Positions 1-10,329 of a DNA stretch of 37,113 nucleotides are shown here, one piece after another. Positions within the stretch are counted from its first letter, which is position 1. Each line of letters begins with the position of its first letter. The translations under genes were made by a program, and so were the position numbers. The stretch spans positions 1-37,113 of the forward strand of contig NZ_NFNY01000017.1 in assembly GCF_002179165.1 (NCBI RefSeq), read 5' to 3'. The notes under the pieces are model-generated. The model did not search any database and had not been told where the DNA came from. It was given only the letters and a program-made list of their open reading frames with translations. This DNA is from Campylobacter jejuni. Its GTDB lineage: Bacteria; Campylobacterota; Campylobacteria; Campylobacterales; Campylobacteraceae.

Positions 1-118
1 AAAAAATCCCAGCCACTAAAGCAGAAATTAAAAGGCTTAAAAGCACATTAAAACGAAATAAACAAAGTAAAGTCATCAAAGTAACACTGATGATGATAGG
101 ATTTGTAAGTAAAGTCAA
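1..118 (-). CDS. NhaC-like Na+/H+ antiporter, N-terminal fragment (runs off the window)
   Basis: The minus strand is open from position 118 to the window edge, about 39 codons. It starts at a TTG with AAGGAAAAA just upstream. The peptide reads roughly MTLLTNPIIISVTLMTLLCL and continues with LLISALVAG, a hydrophobic membrane-segment start typical of NhaC-superfamily antiporters. In the C. jejuni gene order I remember, the gene beside sorA on this side is an Na+/H+ antiporter (Cj0006), which fits. The start is a guess because no in-frame ATG lies just upstream. The gene is divergent from the DUF1989 gene. The AT-rich gap 119-352 shows only weak promoter-like hexamers, for example TAGAAT near 316, and no stable hairpin. 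Confidence 0.6.
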   Translation of the reverse strand, partial: MTLLTNPIIISVTLMTLLCLFRFNVLLSLLISALVAGIF

Positions 119-352
119 AATTTTTCCTTAATGAATTAATAAAGTTTAATTCTAAAAAAATTTTTGTTAAAATGTGATAAAAATACTTGAACTTCAATTT
201 TTATCATATTGATATTTTATTAAACTCTAAATAATAAATAAACTCACTTAAAGTAACACTTAATAATAAAAAATAAAAATATCTAAAAAATTATTTTAAA
301 ATAAGTTTAAAAAAATAGAATGAATCATAATTATTAAAAAAAAGGGGATAAA

Positions 353-1101
353 ATGGCAAATGTTGCACCAGCTTATCAAGTAAGCAAAGGTTCTATCTTA
401 GATATAAATAAAAAATTCTACGATGAAGTAAGAGAAGCTAAAAGAGAGCTTATAAATGAAGTGATTGTTCCTATAAGAGATGCAAACACTTGGGAAGTTC
501 CGGCAGGACATATTTTTCGTATAAAAGTAATAGAAGGCGCACAAGTTGGGGACTTAAATATATGGAATTTACATAATCCTAGAGAAAGAATGTGGGCTTC
601 AAGAACTAGACAACTTCAAGCAGCCCATGTTAGTACTGATGTGATCCTTATGTGAATAAACTTTTAACAGGAGAAGACTTTGACTTTCATTGCCATAGCA
701 ATTTAACTCGTGCTATACAAAAATATGGTATGAGTGAATTTGATGTGCATGATGTTTTAAATGTATTTCAATGCACAGGTCTTAATGATGATGATAAATA
801 TTTTATGAAAGCAAGTCCTGCTAAGGTAGGGGATTATTTGGAATTTTTTGCTGAAATTGATGTTTTATGTGCTATGAGTTGCTGTCCTGGTGGGGATTTA
901 AGTATAGATTTATGGGGTGATGCAAGACGCGATCCGTTAGAAACTTGTAATCCTTTAGGCATAGAAATTTACAAAGTCGATGAAAAGGTATTAAAAGATT
1001 TCAAAAGTCCAAAACCTGCTTATGAATACTATAAAGGAAATCACGGAATGGCTCTTAAAAAAGTTGATTGGGAAGAAATGAAAAAATGCCAATGCAAATA
1101 A
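353..1101 (+). pseudogene. DUF1989 (urea carboxylase-associated family) gene with internal deletion
   Basis: Two overlapping reading frames encode the two halves of one DUF1989 protein. The first (353-655, 100 aa, ATG after AAAAGGGG) carries the N-terminal half ending in GDLNIWN, the RTRQLQAAHVST block and DVILM. The second (652-1101, 149 aa from a GTG) resumes at NKLLTGEDFDFHCHSNLTR, then has DVHDVLNVFQCTGL, GDYLEFFAEIDVL and CPGGDLS. From memory of the family, about 40 residues normally lie between these blocks (an LWSxLPxxRPLATI-type stretch, then GVHDxxGxRCDPY). They are missing, and the frame shifts at CTTATGTGAATAAA. I read this as an internal deletion of roughly 120 bp, so an intact product is unlikely. 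DUF1989 proteins accompany urea carboxylase or amine metabolism genes; the exact reaction is not settled. The NRAMP-like gene follows 15 bp later, suggesting one operon. Confidence 0.75.
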
Positions 1102-1116
1102 GTTTTAGGAGTTTTC

Positions 1117-2310
1117 ATGAAAATCAATCTAAAATACATCGCCGGTGCAAGCTTTTTAATGGCTTCTACCGCGATTGGGCCAGGATTTTTAACTCAAACT
1201 AGTACTTTTACAGGGCAATTTGCTCATAGCATGATTTTTATTATTATAATTGTCGTTTTGCTTGATCTCATTGTTCAAAGTAATACTTGGAGAATCATAG
1301 GAGTTTCAGGACTTAGAGGACAAGATATAGCTAATCAAATTTTACCAGGACTTGGATATTTTGTAGCTATATTAGTAGCTTTAGGAGGTTTTGCTTTTGC
1401 TATTGGAGATATAGGCGGAGCTGCTTTAGGAATGCAAATACTTTTTGATCTTTCTCCTAAAGATGCAGGACTTATAACAGGGCTTATTTCTATATTGATT
1501 TTTGCTTCTAAAAATGCTAAAACTATAATGGATAGAGTAGTAGAACTTTTAGGAATTTTTATGATTTTAGCTATGATTTATATTAATTCTACTACTACTA
1601 CTGCTAGCTTTAGTTTTGAAAAAGCTATAGAACCTTTTAAAAATCTTGATGATACAAGTATGTTTGTTTTTGTTATTATCACTATGCTTGGTGGAAGTTG
1701 TGGTGGATACATAGCTTTTACTGGGGGTCATCGTCTAATAGATGCAAAAATTATAGGTATAAAAAATCTTAAAAATATACAAACTAGTGCTTTTCTAGGT
1801 GTTGGAATTTCAGCTACTATGAGATTTTTACTCTTTTTTGCAGTCTTAAGCGTCATTAGTACAGGTTTTATTTTAGATTCTAAAAATCCAGCCGCATCTG
1901 CTTTTGAATTTTGGGGTGGAGAATTAGGATATAAACTTTTTGGAGTGATGCTATTTTTCGCTGCTATTAGTTCTATTATAGGTGGGGCTTATGCTTCAGT
2001 ATCTTTTATAAAAACTTTTTCAAAGACTATTGCTAAATATGAAAATATTGTGATTATATTCTTTATTATTTTTGCAACCGCTTTAGTAGTATTAATCTCA
2101 AAACCTATTTCAATTCTTATTGCTGTAGGTACTTTAAATGGACTTATTTTACCTATAATGCTAAGTGTTATTATACTGGCAAGCTTTAAAAAAAGTATTG
2201 TAAAAGATTATAAACATCTAAAATCTTTAATAATCTTAGGAATTATCGCGATTATTTTAAGCACTTATGGTGGTATAATCGCTCTACCATCTATCACAAA
2301 AGTATTTTAA
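1117..2310 (+). CDS. YcsG-like NRAMP-family membrane transporter
   Basis: This 397-residue protein has about 11 hydrophobic segments and AGGAG just before the ATG. The opening (ASFLMASTAIGPGFLTQTST), the QSNTWRIIGVSGLRGQDIAN block and PGLGYFVAILVALGGFAFAIG are typical of the YcsG branch of the NRAMP superfamily. Canonical NRAMP metal transporters bind Mn2+/Fe2+ through DPGN in helix 1 and MPH in helix 6. Here the helix-1 equivalent reads GPGF and the helix-6 region reads GGSCGGYIAFTGGH, so the usual metal ligands are absent. Transition-metal transport should therefore not be assumed. Its partner is the DUF1989 gene 15 bp upstream. B. subtilis ycsG likewise sits among genes for small amide or amino acid metabolism, so an organic substrate or another ion is possible. 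A terminator overlaps the stop codon. Confidence 0.75.
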   Translation: MKINLKYIAGASFLMASTAIGPGFLTQTSTFTGQFAHSMIFIIIIVVLLDLIVQSNTWRIIGVSGLRGQDIANQILPGLGYFVAILVALGGFAFAIGDIGGAALGMQILFDLSPKDAGLITGLISILIFASKNAKTIMDRVVELLGIFMILAMIYINSTTTTASFSFEKAIEPFKNLDDTSMFVFVIITMLGGSCGGYIAFTGGHRLIDAKIIGIKNLKNIQTSAFLGVGISATMRFLLFFAVLSVISTGFILDSKNPAASAFEFWGGELGYKLFGVMLFFAAISSIIGGAYASVSFIKTFSKTIAKYENIVIIFFIIFATALVVLISKPISILIAVGTLNGLILPIMLSVIILASFKKSIVKDYKHLKSLIILGIIAIILSTYGGIIALPSITKVF

Positions 2311-2330
2311 AGCCTTTTTTGGCTTTAAAA
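2305..2330 (+). terminator. Rho-independent terminator after the NRAMP-like gene
   Basis: TTTTAAAGCC and GGCTTTAAAA form a perfect 10-bp stem with a six-T loop, overlapping the stop codon of the transporter and followed by TTATTTA. The stem is symmetric and could act in both directions. Confidence 0.65.
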
Positions 2331-2443
2331 TTATTTATACTCATCTTTTCTATTAAAGTTTTATCCATCTAATTTAAAAACAATTAAATTTTTTAATAAA
2401 AAAAATTAATATTATAAATTATGCAAATTATGAAAAATTATAG

Positions 2444-2449
2444 TATAAT
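2444..2449 (+). promoter_or_regulatory. sorA promoter -10 box
   Basis: A consensus TATAAT lies 30 bp before the sorA start in an AT-rich stretch. Campylobacter sigma-70 promoters rely mainly on the -10 box with upstream T-rich periodicity, which is what is seen here. Confidence 0.5.
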
Positions 2450-2478
2450 AATTAAAAATTTTTTAATAAAGGACATTT

Positions 2479-3714
2479 ATGGAACAAAACCAAAAAGAAA
2501 ATCGTAGAGATTTCTTAAAAAATTTAGGAATCAGCTTACTAGGAGTAAGCGTATTATCAAATTTCTCTTTTGATAATTTTTTAGGAAGTAAAGCTCTAGC
2601 AAAAGAATTACCTAATTTTAAAATTGATGGTAAAAAAGATCTTATTTATCATGGCGAAAGACCTTTAACAGCTGAAACTGAAATTTATGCTCTAGATTCT
2701 GATTTTACCAAGCCTGAAAACTTCTTTGTTAGAAATAATGGAGTTCCACCTAGTTTAGAAACAATTAAAGAAAGAATGAAAAAAGGTTGGACTTTAGAAA
2801 TAGGTGGAGAAAGTGTAAAAACATCTAAAACTTATACTTTAGAGGATTTAAAAACTAAATTTAAAACCTATACTTATGCTTTAACTCTTGAATGCGGTGG
2901 AAATGGTAGAAGCGAAGTCATACCAAGTACTAAAGGCACACAATGGGGATATGGTGCAGTTGCTTGTGGCAGATGGAGCGGAGTAAGATTAAAAGATATA
3001 CTAGAAGATTGTGGGCTTAAAAATGATGCGGTTTATATAGGATATTATGGTATTGATACAAAATTAAATGGGGAAGAAGCTTCACCTATTAGTCGTGGAG
3101 TTCCTATCTCTAAAGCCTTACAAGATGAAACTTTAATAGCTTGGGCTTACGAAGGTAAAGATATTCCTTTAGTAAATGGCTATCCTTTGCGTTTAGTATG
3201 TGGCGGATATCCTGCAAGTACAAGCGGTAAATGGCTTTCAAAAATCGTTGTAAGAAATAAAGTCCATGATGGCGAAAAAATGGAAAGTTCTTATAAAGTC
3301 CCTGTAAATCCAGTAAAACCAGGAGATTTTACAAGCAAAGGCGAAATGAAAATTATAGAATCAATGCCTGTAAGATCTGTGATTACAAACATCAAAAATA
3401 ATTCTAAAATAAAAGCAAATAAAAAATTTGAAGTAAGAGGTAAAGCTTGGGCAGGAGAACTTGAAGTCAGTGAAGTTTATGTAAGTGCTGATTATGGAGT
3501 AACATGGACCAAAGCTAAAGTAGAAAAACCATTAAATCGCCTTGCTTGGCAAAAATGGAGCACACAAATATCCATTCCTACAAAAGGATATTATGAAATT
3601 TGGGCAAGAGCGGTTGATAGCAAAGGAGAAAGTCAACCTATGGTTTTAGCACAATGGAATCCAGGAGGCTATATCAATAATGCTTGTCATAGAGTAAGTG
3701 TTATGGGGGTTTAA
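2479..3714 (+). CDS. sorA: Sulfite:cytochrome c oxidoreductase, molybdopterin subunit SorA
   Basis: This 411-residue periplasmic molybdoenzyme oxidises sulfite to sulfate and passes electrons to the haem subunit SorB and the respiratory chain. The N-terminus is a Tat signal: NRRDFLKN with twin arginines, then a hydrophobic stretch to about residue 40 ending near ALAKE. The sulfite-oxidase core has LECGGNGRSE near residue 138, matching the CxGNxR block whose cysteine ligates molybdenum, followed by GTQWGYGAVACGRWSGVRL. GYPLRLVCGGYPA near 237 matches the cofactor-binding region, and the last 110 residues form the dimerisation domain. The ATG follows AAAGGA. sorB begins 2 bp after the stop codon, so the two are co-transcribed. 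Order and content match C. jejuni Cj0005c-Cj0004c. Confidence 0.93.
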   Translation: MEQNQKENRRDFLKNLGISLLGVSVLSNFSFDNFLGSKALAKELPNFKIDGKKDLIYHGERPLTAETEIYALDSDFTKPENFFVRNNGVPPSLETIKERMKKGWTLEIGGESVKTSKTYTLEDLKTKFKTYTYALTLECGGNGRSEVIPSTKGTQWGYGAVACGRWSGVRLKDILEDCGLKNDAVYIGYYGIDTKLNGEEASPISRGVPISKALQDETLIAWAYEGKDIPLVNGYPLRLVCGGYPASTSGKWLSKIVVRNKVHDGEKMESSYKVPVNPVKPGDFTSKGEMKIIESMPVRSVITNIKNNSKIKANKKFEVRGKAWAGELEVSEVYVSADYGVTWTKAKVEKPLNRLAWQKWSTQISIPTKGYYEIWARAVDSKGESQPMVLAQWNPGGYINNACHRVSVMGV

Positions 3715-3715
3715 G

Positions 3716-4048
3716 ATGATTAAAAAAATAATTATTTTTTTAAGCCTAAGTTTTATATTTGCCTTTGCAAATCCTAAAATTAATCCTGATACAGGATTAA
3801 TTATTGATCCTGATTCACCTTTAGTAGAAGCAAATTGTCTAGCTTGTCATGGATCTAATCTTATTACTAATATGCGTGCAGGTAAAGATGCATGGCTTGC
3901 AGCTATTAGATGGATGCAAGATAGTGAAGGACTTTGGGAAATTCCTGCAGAAGATGAAGAAAAGATTTTAAATTATCTTACTAAATACTATGGGGAAAAA
4001 TACGATACAAGAAGAAGAATTCCTTTGGCCATATTACAAAGCAATTAA
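3716..4048 (+). CDS. sorB: Monohaem cytochrome c subunit SorB
   Basis: This is the electron-accepting subunit of sulfite dehydrogenase. The precursor has 110 residues. The Sec signal peptide is MIKKIIIFLSLSFIFAFA, with cleavage likely before NPKIN. A single haem c motif, CLACH, lies near residue 42, and WLAAIRWMQDSEGLW is typical of this small family. The same frame is open to a GTG at 3698, but the ATG at 3716 is a better start: it begins directly at the signal peptide and has a GGGGG ribosome site within the end of sorA. It is the last gene of its operon, ending in a strong hairpin between convergent sorB and gyrB. Confidence 0.9.
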   Translation: MIKKIIIFLSLSFIFAFANPKINPDTGLIIDPDSPLVEANCLACHGSNLITNMRAGKDAWLAAIRWMQDSEGLWEIPAEDEEKILNYLTKYYGEKYDTRRRIPLAILQSN

Positions 4049-4050
4049 TA

Positions 4051-4082
4051 TTTCATTGAAGAAATAATTTTCTTCAATGAAA
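4051..4082. terminator. Bidirectional terminator between sorB and gyrB
   Basis: TTTCATTGAAGAAA and TTTCTTCAATGAAA form a perfect 14-bp stem around a TAAT loop. It sits between two convergent genes and has A/T runs on both sides, so it can serve both strands. Confidence 0.75.
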
Positions 4083-4132
4083 CTAAATTTAAAATTAAGT
4101 TATAAATATATTTTTACTCTTATAAAAATTTT

Positions 4133-6454
<2,322 letters not shown>

Positions 6455-6480
6455 TTAGTTTTGAGTGATTTCCAAATTTT

Positions 6481-7548
6481 TTACAAAATCATAGGCATAA
6501 TAACCATAGATAAGCCTTGAGAACTTACAACAAAAGCTAAATTTGGTTCATTAACACTTAAAGTAAATTTTTCTTCTTCTATAGAAGTTAAAAAATCAAG
6601 TAAATATTTTATTTTTATAGTAAGACTAAATTCTTCATTTACTCCTGTTTCCATTTCAAGTTCAGTTTTTGCTTCCATATTGTCTAAACTTATACCTTCA
6701 AAGATGATTTTATCTTTATTAAATTGAAGTCTCATTTTTTCAGTTACAACACTGATCTTTTTAAGACTATCAATAAAATCTTCAGTTGAGAATTTGAGTT
6801 CTTGTCTGAAATTTGTTGGAATAACTTTCTCATAGTCAGGGAATTTATCATTAATTAATTTTGTGAAGAATTCAAAATTATCATTTTTAGCAATGAGCAT
6901 ATTTTCATCATAGTAAATTTCGATTTTTTCAAAGAATATTTTTTGCATTTCCATAATAGCTTTTTTAGGAATACTAATATGAAATTCTTGATTATTATTT
7001 TTTTGAAGGGTATAAACTGCAAGGCGTTTTGTATCGGTTCCAACGAAATTAATTTTATCCGTTTTAATATCTAAAAAAGCTCCATTTAAAGAATATTTTG
7101 GATTATTTGTATCAATACTTGGTAATATTTTTTTAAGGGATCTACTTAAATCACTTGAATCAATATCAAACTGATTTTTACCTTCTGTTTTTGGGAAATT
7201 TGGAAAATCTTCATAATTAAACATAGGCAATTTATATTTGGTGCTTTTTTGTCTTATAAATAAAAAATTGTCTATAGTTTCTAAAATCACTTCTTCATTA
7301 TTCAAACTTTTAATCACATCTACAATGCTTTTTGCATTTGCAGTAGCAAAACCGCTATTTTCAACACGGATTTTTCTTATTTTATAATTAATTCCTATTT
7401 CAAAATCACTAGCTCTAATGATGAGCTTATCTTCATCAGCTTGAAAAAATAGATGAGAAGTAATTGTGCTAGAATCTTTTTTTTCTACATAAGCGTTACA
7501 TAAAAGAATAGCAGATTCAAGAGTATTCTTATTAATGCTTAATTTCAT
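6481..7548 (-). CDS. dnaN: DNA polymerase III sliding clamp (beta subunit)
   Basis: This 355-residue clamp forms a dimeric ring that tethers the replicative polymerase to DNA. It begins MKLSINKNTLESAILLCNAY and shows the three-repeat clamp pattern, with IKIKYLLDFL near residue 305 and the C-terminal VVSSQGLSMVIMPM ending that clamp proteins share (partner-binding pocket and MPM/L tail). The ATG has CAAGGAG upstream. It lies between dnaA and gyrB, as in most bacteria. The 161-bp gap to dnaA holds the candidate origin. Confidence 0.96.
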   Translation of the reverse strand: MKLSINKNTLESAILLCNAYVEKKDSSTITSHLFFQADEDKLIIRASDFEIGINYKIRKIRVENSGFATANAKSIVDVIKSLNNEEVILETIDNFLFIRQKSTKYKLPMFNYEDFPNFPKTEGKNQFDIDSSDLSRSLKKILPSIDTNNPKYSLNGAFLDIKTDKINFVGTDTKRLAVYTLQKNNNQEFHISIPKKAIMEMQKIFFEKIEIYYDENMLIAKNDNFEFFTKLINDKFPDYEKVIPTNFRQELKFSTEDFIDSLKKISVVTEKMRLQFNKDKIIFEGISLDNMEAKTELEMETGVNEEFSLTIKIKYLLDFLTSIEEEKFTLSVNEPNLAFVVSSQGLSMVIMPMIL

Positions 7549-7709
7549 TTTTTCTCCTTGCTTTATATTTAATTTTAAATTCGTCGTAATAATAAGACTG
7601 TTGAAATTGTGAAATTCTTCAGCAAAAAATCATCAAATTTGTATTTTACCATATTTTGCTTAATTTCATTTTTTCACATTTTCTTTTTATTCCTTTCACA
7701 TTATTTCAC
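7549..7709. other. Candidate oriC: dnaA-dnaN gap with DnaA-box-like motifs
   Basis: The gap is AT-rich and carries several TTTCACA-type motifs: TTTTCACA at 7671-7678, TTTCACA at 7694-7700, TTTCAC at 7704-7709, and an inverted copy (TGTGAAA) at 7608-7614. Another inverted pair lies just inside the dnaA 3' end around 7797-7816. DnaA boxes of epsilon-proteobacteria share a TTCAC core, and related genera have their origin between dnaA and dnaN. T-rich tracts near 7625-7690 could be the unwinding element. I infer an origin from motif clustering and position only. Confidence 0.55.
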
Positions 7710-9032
7710 TTAACTTTGACTTTTTGCGAGAATTTTATTTTTTAATTCTTCAATTTTTACTTTAATTTCGTCATTTTCTTCCATAAGTTCTTTGATTTTT
7801 TTCACACTATGTGAAATAGCCGTATGATCTTTCATCACGAAAAAATTTGCAAGTTGTGAAAAAGTAAGGCTTGTAAGCTCTCTTGCTAGATAGATTGCTA
7901 TGCGTCTTGCTGTAACGACATTTTGGGTTTTTTTGCTTGATTTCACATCGCTTGGTTTTATGTTAAATTCTTTACAGATTAAAGCCAAAATATCTTCGAT
8001 ACTGATATTTTCTTTTTTTTCTTTAATATGATCTTTCATCACGCTTTTTGCAAGTTCTAGTGTGATTTCTTGTCCTACGATGGCTGCATAAGCGTTTAAA
8101 CTGATGATAATTCCTTCAATTTCTCTTATGTTATCACCTAAAGAAGTGGCGATATAATTAATGATTTCATTAGAAAGATTGATTTCATTAAATTCGCATT
8201 TTTTGCGTATGATAGCGATTTTTGTATCAAGTTGTGGCGGAGTGATATCAGCGATAATCCCATGTGCAAAACGACTTTTTAAGCGTTCCGTGATGCCTTT
8301 TAGCATATTAGGCGGATTATCACTTGTCATAATGATTTGTCCATCATTATTTTTAATTTCATTGAAAATAAAGAAAAATTCTTCTTGAATTTTATCTGTT
8401 TTTCCTAAAAATTGCACATCATCTATAAGCAAAACATCACAATTTCTATATTTTTCATGGAATTTATCTAAAGAGCCATTTTTTAAATTTGAAGTAAAAT
8501 CATTGATAAAATTTTCACTTGTAGCGTAAATAACCTTTTTTCCCATTTCCAAACTTGCATTTCCAACTGCTTGAAGTAAATGGGTTTTTCCAAGTCCTGT
8601 AGGTCCATAGATGAAGATAGGATTATACAGCTTTCCTAATTTATCTTTTTGTGAGATGGCTTTACAAGCTCCATAAGCGTATTTATTAGAATCCCCTACA
8701 ACAAAACTTTCAAAAGTAAAAGAAGGATTTAAAATCGTGCTTTGTGCTTTGATGTGAGCTATATCGATTTTTGCACTTTTATTATTATGTTTTTGATTTT
8801 GTGCTTGTATATTGATAATGGCTTTATTTCCGCTTTGTACTTCATAAAAATGAGAAATTTTTTTACCATATTTTGTTTGTATAAATTTGGCTAAAAGTTC
8901 ATTAGGAGCGTTAAAAACTAGAAAATCAGCTTTACTTTGTTTTTCATTGAATTTTAAAATCGCGATGTAATTTTCGTATTCATTTTCACTAAGTTCTTTT
9001 TTTAAATATTCAAGTATTTGACTTGGATTCAT
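7710..9032 (-). CDS. dnaA: Chromosomal replication initiator DnaA
   Basis: This 440-residue AAA+ initiator binds DnaA boxes and opens oriC. Domain I spans residues 1-80. The AAA+ core has Walker A GPTGLGKT at residues 143-150, Walker B VLLIDDVQF near 205 and a sensor-2 helix ending in DNIREIEG. The C-terminal helix-turn-helix carries the DnaA signature (MKDHTAISHSVKKI), which contacts DNA. Start is the ATG at 9032, preceded by AAGAAGAG. The gene heads the minus-strand dnaA-dnaN-gyrB run and is divergent from ruvC. Confidence 0.97.
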   Translation of the reverse strand: MNPSQILEYLKKELSENEYENYIAILKFNEKQSKADFLVFNAPNELLAKFIQTKYGKKISHFYEVQSGNKAIINIQAQNQKHNNKSAKIDIAHIKAQSTILNPSFTFESFVVGDSNKYAYGACKAISQKDKLGKLYNPIFIYGPTGLGKTHLLQAVGNASLEMGKKVIYATSENFINDFTSNLKNGSLDKFHEKYRNCDVLLIDDVQFLGKTDKIQEEFFFIFNEIKNNDGQIIMTSDNPPNMLKGITERLKSRFAHGIIADITPPQLDTKIAIIRKKCEFNEINLSNEIINYIATSLGDNIREIEGIIISLNAYAAIVGQEITLELAKSVMKDHIKEKKENISIEDILALICKEFNIKPSDVKSSKKTQNVVTARRIAIYLARELTSLTFSQLANFFVMKDHTAISHSVKKIKELMEENDEIKVKIEELKNKILAKSQS

Positions 9033-9131
9033 AATCTCTTCTTTAATAATTTAAGTTATTAATTTTATCTTAAATTTTATAAAAAAAGGTTAAAATCAAG
9101 CTTTTGCATTTCATTAAGACAAAGGAAAAAT
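9033..9131. promoter_or_regulatory. Divergent promoter region dnaA / ruvC
   Basis: This 99-bp AT-rich spacer serves both genes. On the plus strand TAAAAT at 9091-9096 is a plausible -10 for ruvC, and AAAGGAAAAA at 9121 is its ribosome site before a TTG start. On the minus strand a GATAAAAT-like element lies about 35 bp before dnaA. Coding direction switches here, as expected near a replication origin. Confidence 0.45.
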
Positions 9132-9608
9132 TTGAAAATTTTAGGCATAGATCCAGGTTCAAGAAATTGTGGTTATGCTATCATAGAAGCAAATAAAGGC
9201 AAAAATACTTTAATCGAAGCAGGACTAATAAAGATAAAGCCTAGCACTTTACAGTATCAAATCACAGAGCTTTGCGAGGGTTTGGACTTGATTTTTAAAA
9301 ATCATTCTTTTGATGAGGTAGCGATCGAAGATATATTTTTTGCTTATAATCCAAAAACCGTTTTAAAACTTGCACAATTTCGTGGGGCTTTGAGTTTAAA
9401 AATCTTACAAATTCATGGGGATTTTGCAGAATACACTCCTTTACAAGTAAAAAAAGCCGTTACAGGAAAAGCAAAAGCGACAAAAGAACAAGTGGCTTTT
9501 ATGGTAAAAAGACTTTTAGGACTTAGTAAAGATATTAAGCCTTTAGATATCACAGACGCCATAGCCGTAGCTTTAACGCACGCAGCGAATTTAAGAACAA
9601 GAGTTTAG
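9132..9608 (+). CDS. ruvC: Holliday junction resolvase RuvC
   Basis: This 158-residue endonuclease cuts Holliday junctions made by RuvAB branch migration. It opens with [14 protein letters not shown], containing the first catalytic Asp (D7). It has [20 protein letters not shown] near residue 63 with the catalytic Glu, and [14 protein letters not shown] near the end with the final acidic pair. The start codon is TTG, chosen because MKILGIDPG is the normal N-terminus and AAAGGAAAAA lies just upstream. Downstream is the peptide-repeat region, whose first hairpin starts 9 bp after the stop and may also end ruvC transcription. Confidence 0.95.
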   Translation: MKILGIDPGSRNCGYAIIEANKGKNTLIEAGLIKIKPSTLQYQITELCEGLDLIFKNHSFDEVAIEDIFFAYNPKTVLKLAQFRGALSLKILQIHGDFAEYTPLQVKKAVTGKAKATKEQVAFMVKRLLGLSKDIKPLDITDAIAVALTHAANLRTRV

Positions 9609-9616
9609 GCTAGGTT

Positions 9617-9823
9617 AAGCCCTACTGAAAATCTAGCAAATTTGTGTTTAAGGATAGACTAAGTAGGGCTAAAATATAATAACTTTGATTTTTTATATTT
9701 TTAGTCTTTATCTAGTGTTTTATCACTAAGATAAGGACGATAAGAATTATAACAAAAGCTATAAGTTCTATCATCTTTCACTCCTTTAGCACTAGGCTTT
9801 CAGAAGTTATCCTTTTTAAACAC
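9617..9823 (-). repeat. Peptide-encoding repeat unit, copy 1
   Basis: This is the first of two near-identical units of about 210 bp (second at 10121-10329). Shared parts, in plus-strand order: AAGCCCTACT; GCAAATTTGTGTTTAAGGAT; AGTAGGGCT, which pairs with the first block (9618-9626 with 9662-9670); TATAAT at 9675-9680; the antiparallel 20-codon ORF; its AAGGAG site; and TATCCTTTTTAAACAC at 9808-9823. On the minus-strand transcript the 5' block GTGTTTAAAAAGGATA is complementary, with a small bulge, to the 3' block TATCCTTAAACAC. The two mRNA ends can therefore pair, as in hok and aapA toxin mRNAs. Confidence 0.75.
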
Positions 9824-9825
9824 CT
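9687..9825 (+). ncRNA. Candidate antisense antitoxin RNA, copy 1 (ends approximate)
   Basis: TATAAT at 9675-9680, after an A/T-rich spacer, predicts a plus-strand start near 9687. Such a transcript would run antisense through the whole 20-codon ORF and its ribosome site, possibly ending at the T-run in TATCCTTTTT. The same -10 is kept in all three copies, including the decayed one. No transcript data are available and the 3' end is a guess. Confidence 0.45.
9712..9774 (-). CDS. 20-residue hydrophobic peptide, putative type I toxin (copy 1)
   Basis: The ORF encodes MIELIAFVIILIVLILVIKH and ends in TAG. AAGGAG lies 6 bp before the ATG. The peptide is one hydrophobic span of about 16 residues with a Glu near the N-terminus and a Lys-His end, the architecture of Ibs/TisB-like membrane toxins. 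It is 14 of 20 residues identical to the copy at 10216-10278. The differences are mostly conservative, which argues that the peptide itself is under selection. Function is inferred. Confidence 0.6.
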   Translation of the reverse strand: MIELIAFVIILIVLILVIKH

Positions 9826-9899
9826 TGAGATTTTATTCCATTTATACTTAGAATTTTCTTGTTCTAAAATTTAACTTCATCAAAGCAAATTTATTTTAT

Positions 9900-10010
9900 A
9901 ATGCCAAGCAGCTTTGCTAAAAACCTAGTAAAAGTAGGGTTTTAATATAATTCTATTCAAGTATATTAATTAGTCTTTTCTAGTGTTTTATCACTAGATA
10001 AATTTGTTTA
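9900..10010 (-). repeat. Decayed third copy of the peptide repeat
   Basis: Between the two intact units, this stretch keeps a GTAGGG remnant, TATAAT at 9946-9951 on the plus strand, and the tail of the peptide ORF, whose minus strand still encodes LVIKH and a stop. The start codon, ribosome site and hydrophobic core are gone. It looks like a relic of an extra copy. The following stretch to about 10110 is AT-rich with nothing recognisable except a short ATGAATTTCATT palindrome. Confidence 0.5.
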
Positions 10011-10120
10011 TCTCACAATGAATTTCATTGTTACGCGAAATTTACATAAAAATTTTAAATTTTTTCATTCATTTTTTTAAATAAGTTTTATTTTAAGAAG
10101 TTTTGATGATTGCCAGATTA

Positions 10121-10329
10121 AGCCCTACTGAAAACCCAGCAAATTTGTGTTTAAGGATAGACTAAGTAGGGCTAAACTATAATTGTTGTTAAGTTTTTAG
10201 TTTTTAGTCTTTGCCTTAGTGCTTTATCACTAAGACAAGGACAATTAAAGCGATAATAAAAATTGTAGCTTCAATCATCTCAAAATCTCCTTTAGCACTA
10301 GGCTTTCAGAAGTTATCCTTTTTAAACAC
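10121..10329 (-). repeat. Peptide-encoding repeat unit, copy 2
   Basis: Same order of elements as copy 1: AGCCCTACT (10121-10129) pairing with AGTAGGGCT (10165-10173), GTGTTTAAGGATA (10147-10159), plus-strand TATAAT (10178-10183), the antiparallel ORF, and TATCCTTTTTAAACAC (10314-10329). The outer blocks are almost unchanged from copy 1 while the ORF has diverged mainly by conservative changes. Beyond it, 10330-10541 is AT-rich with repeated CATCAAA-like words and no gene. Confidence 0.75.
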
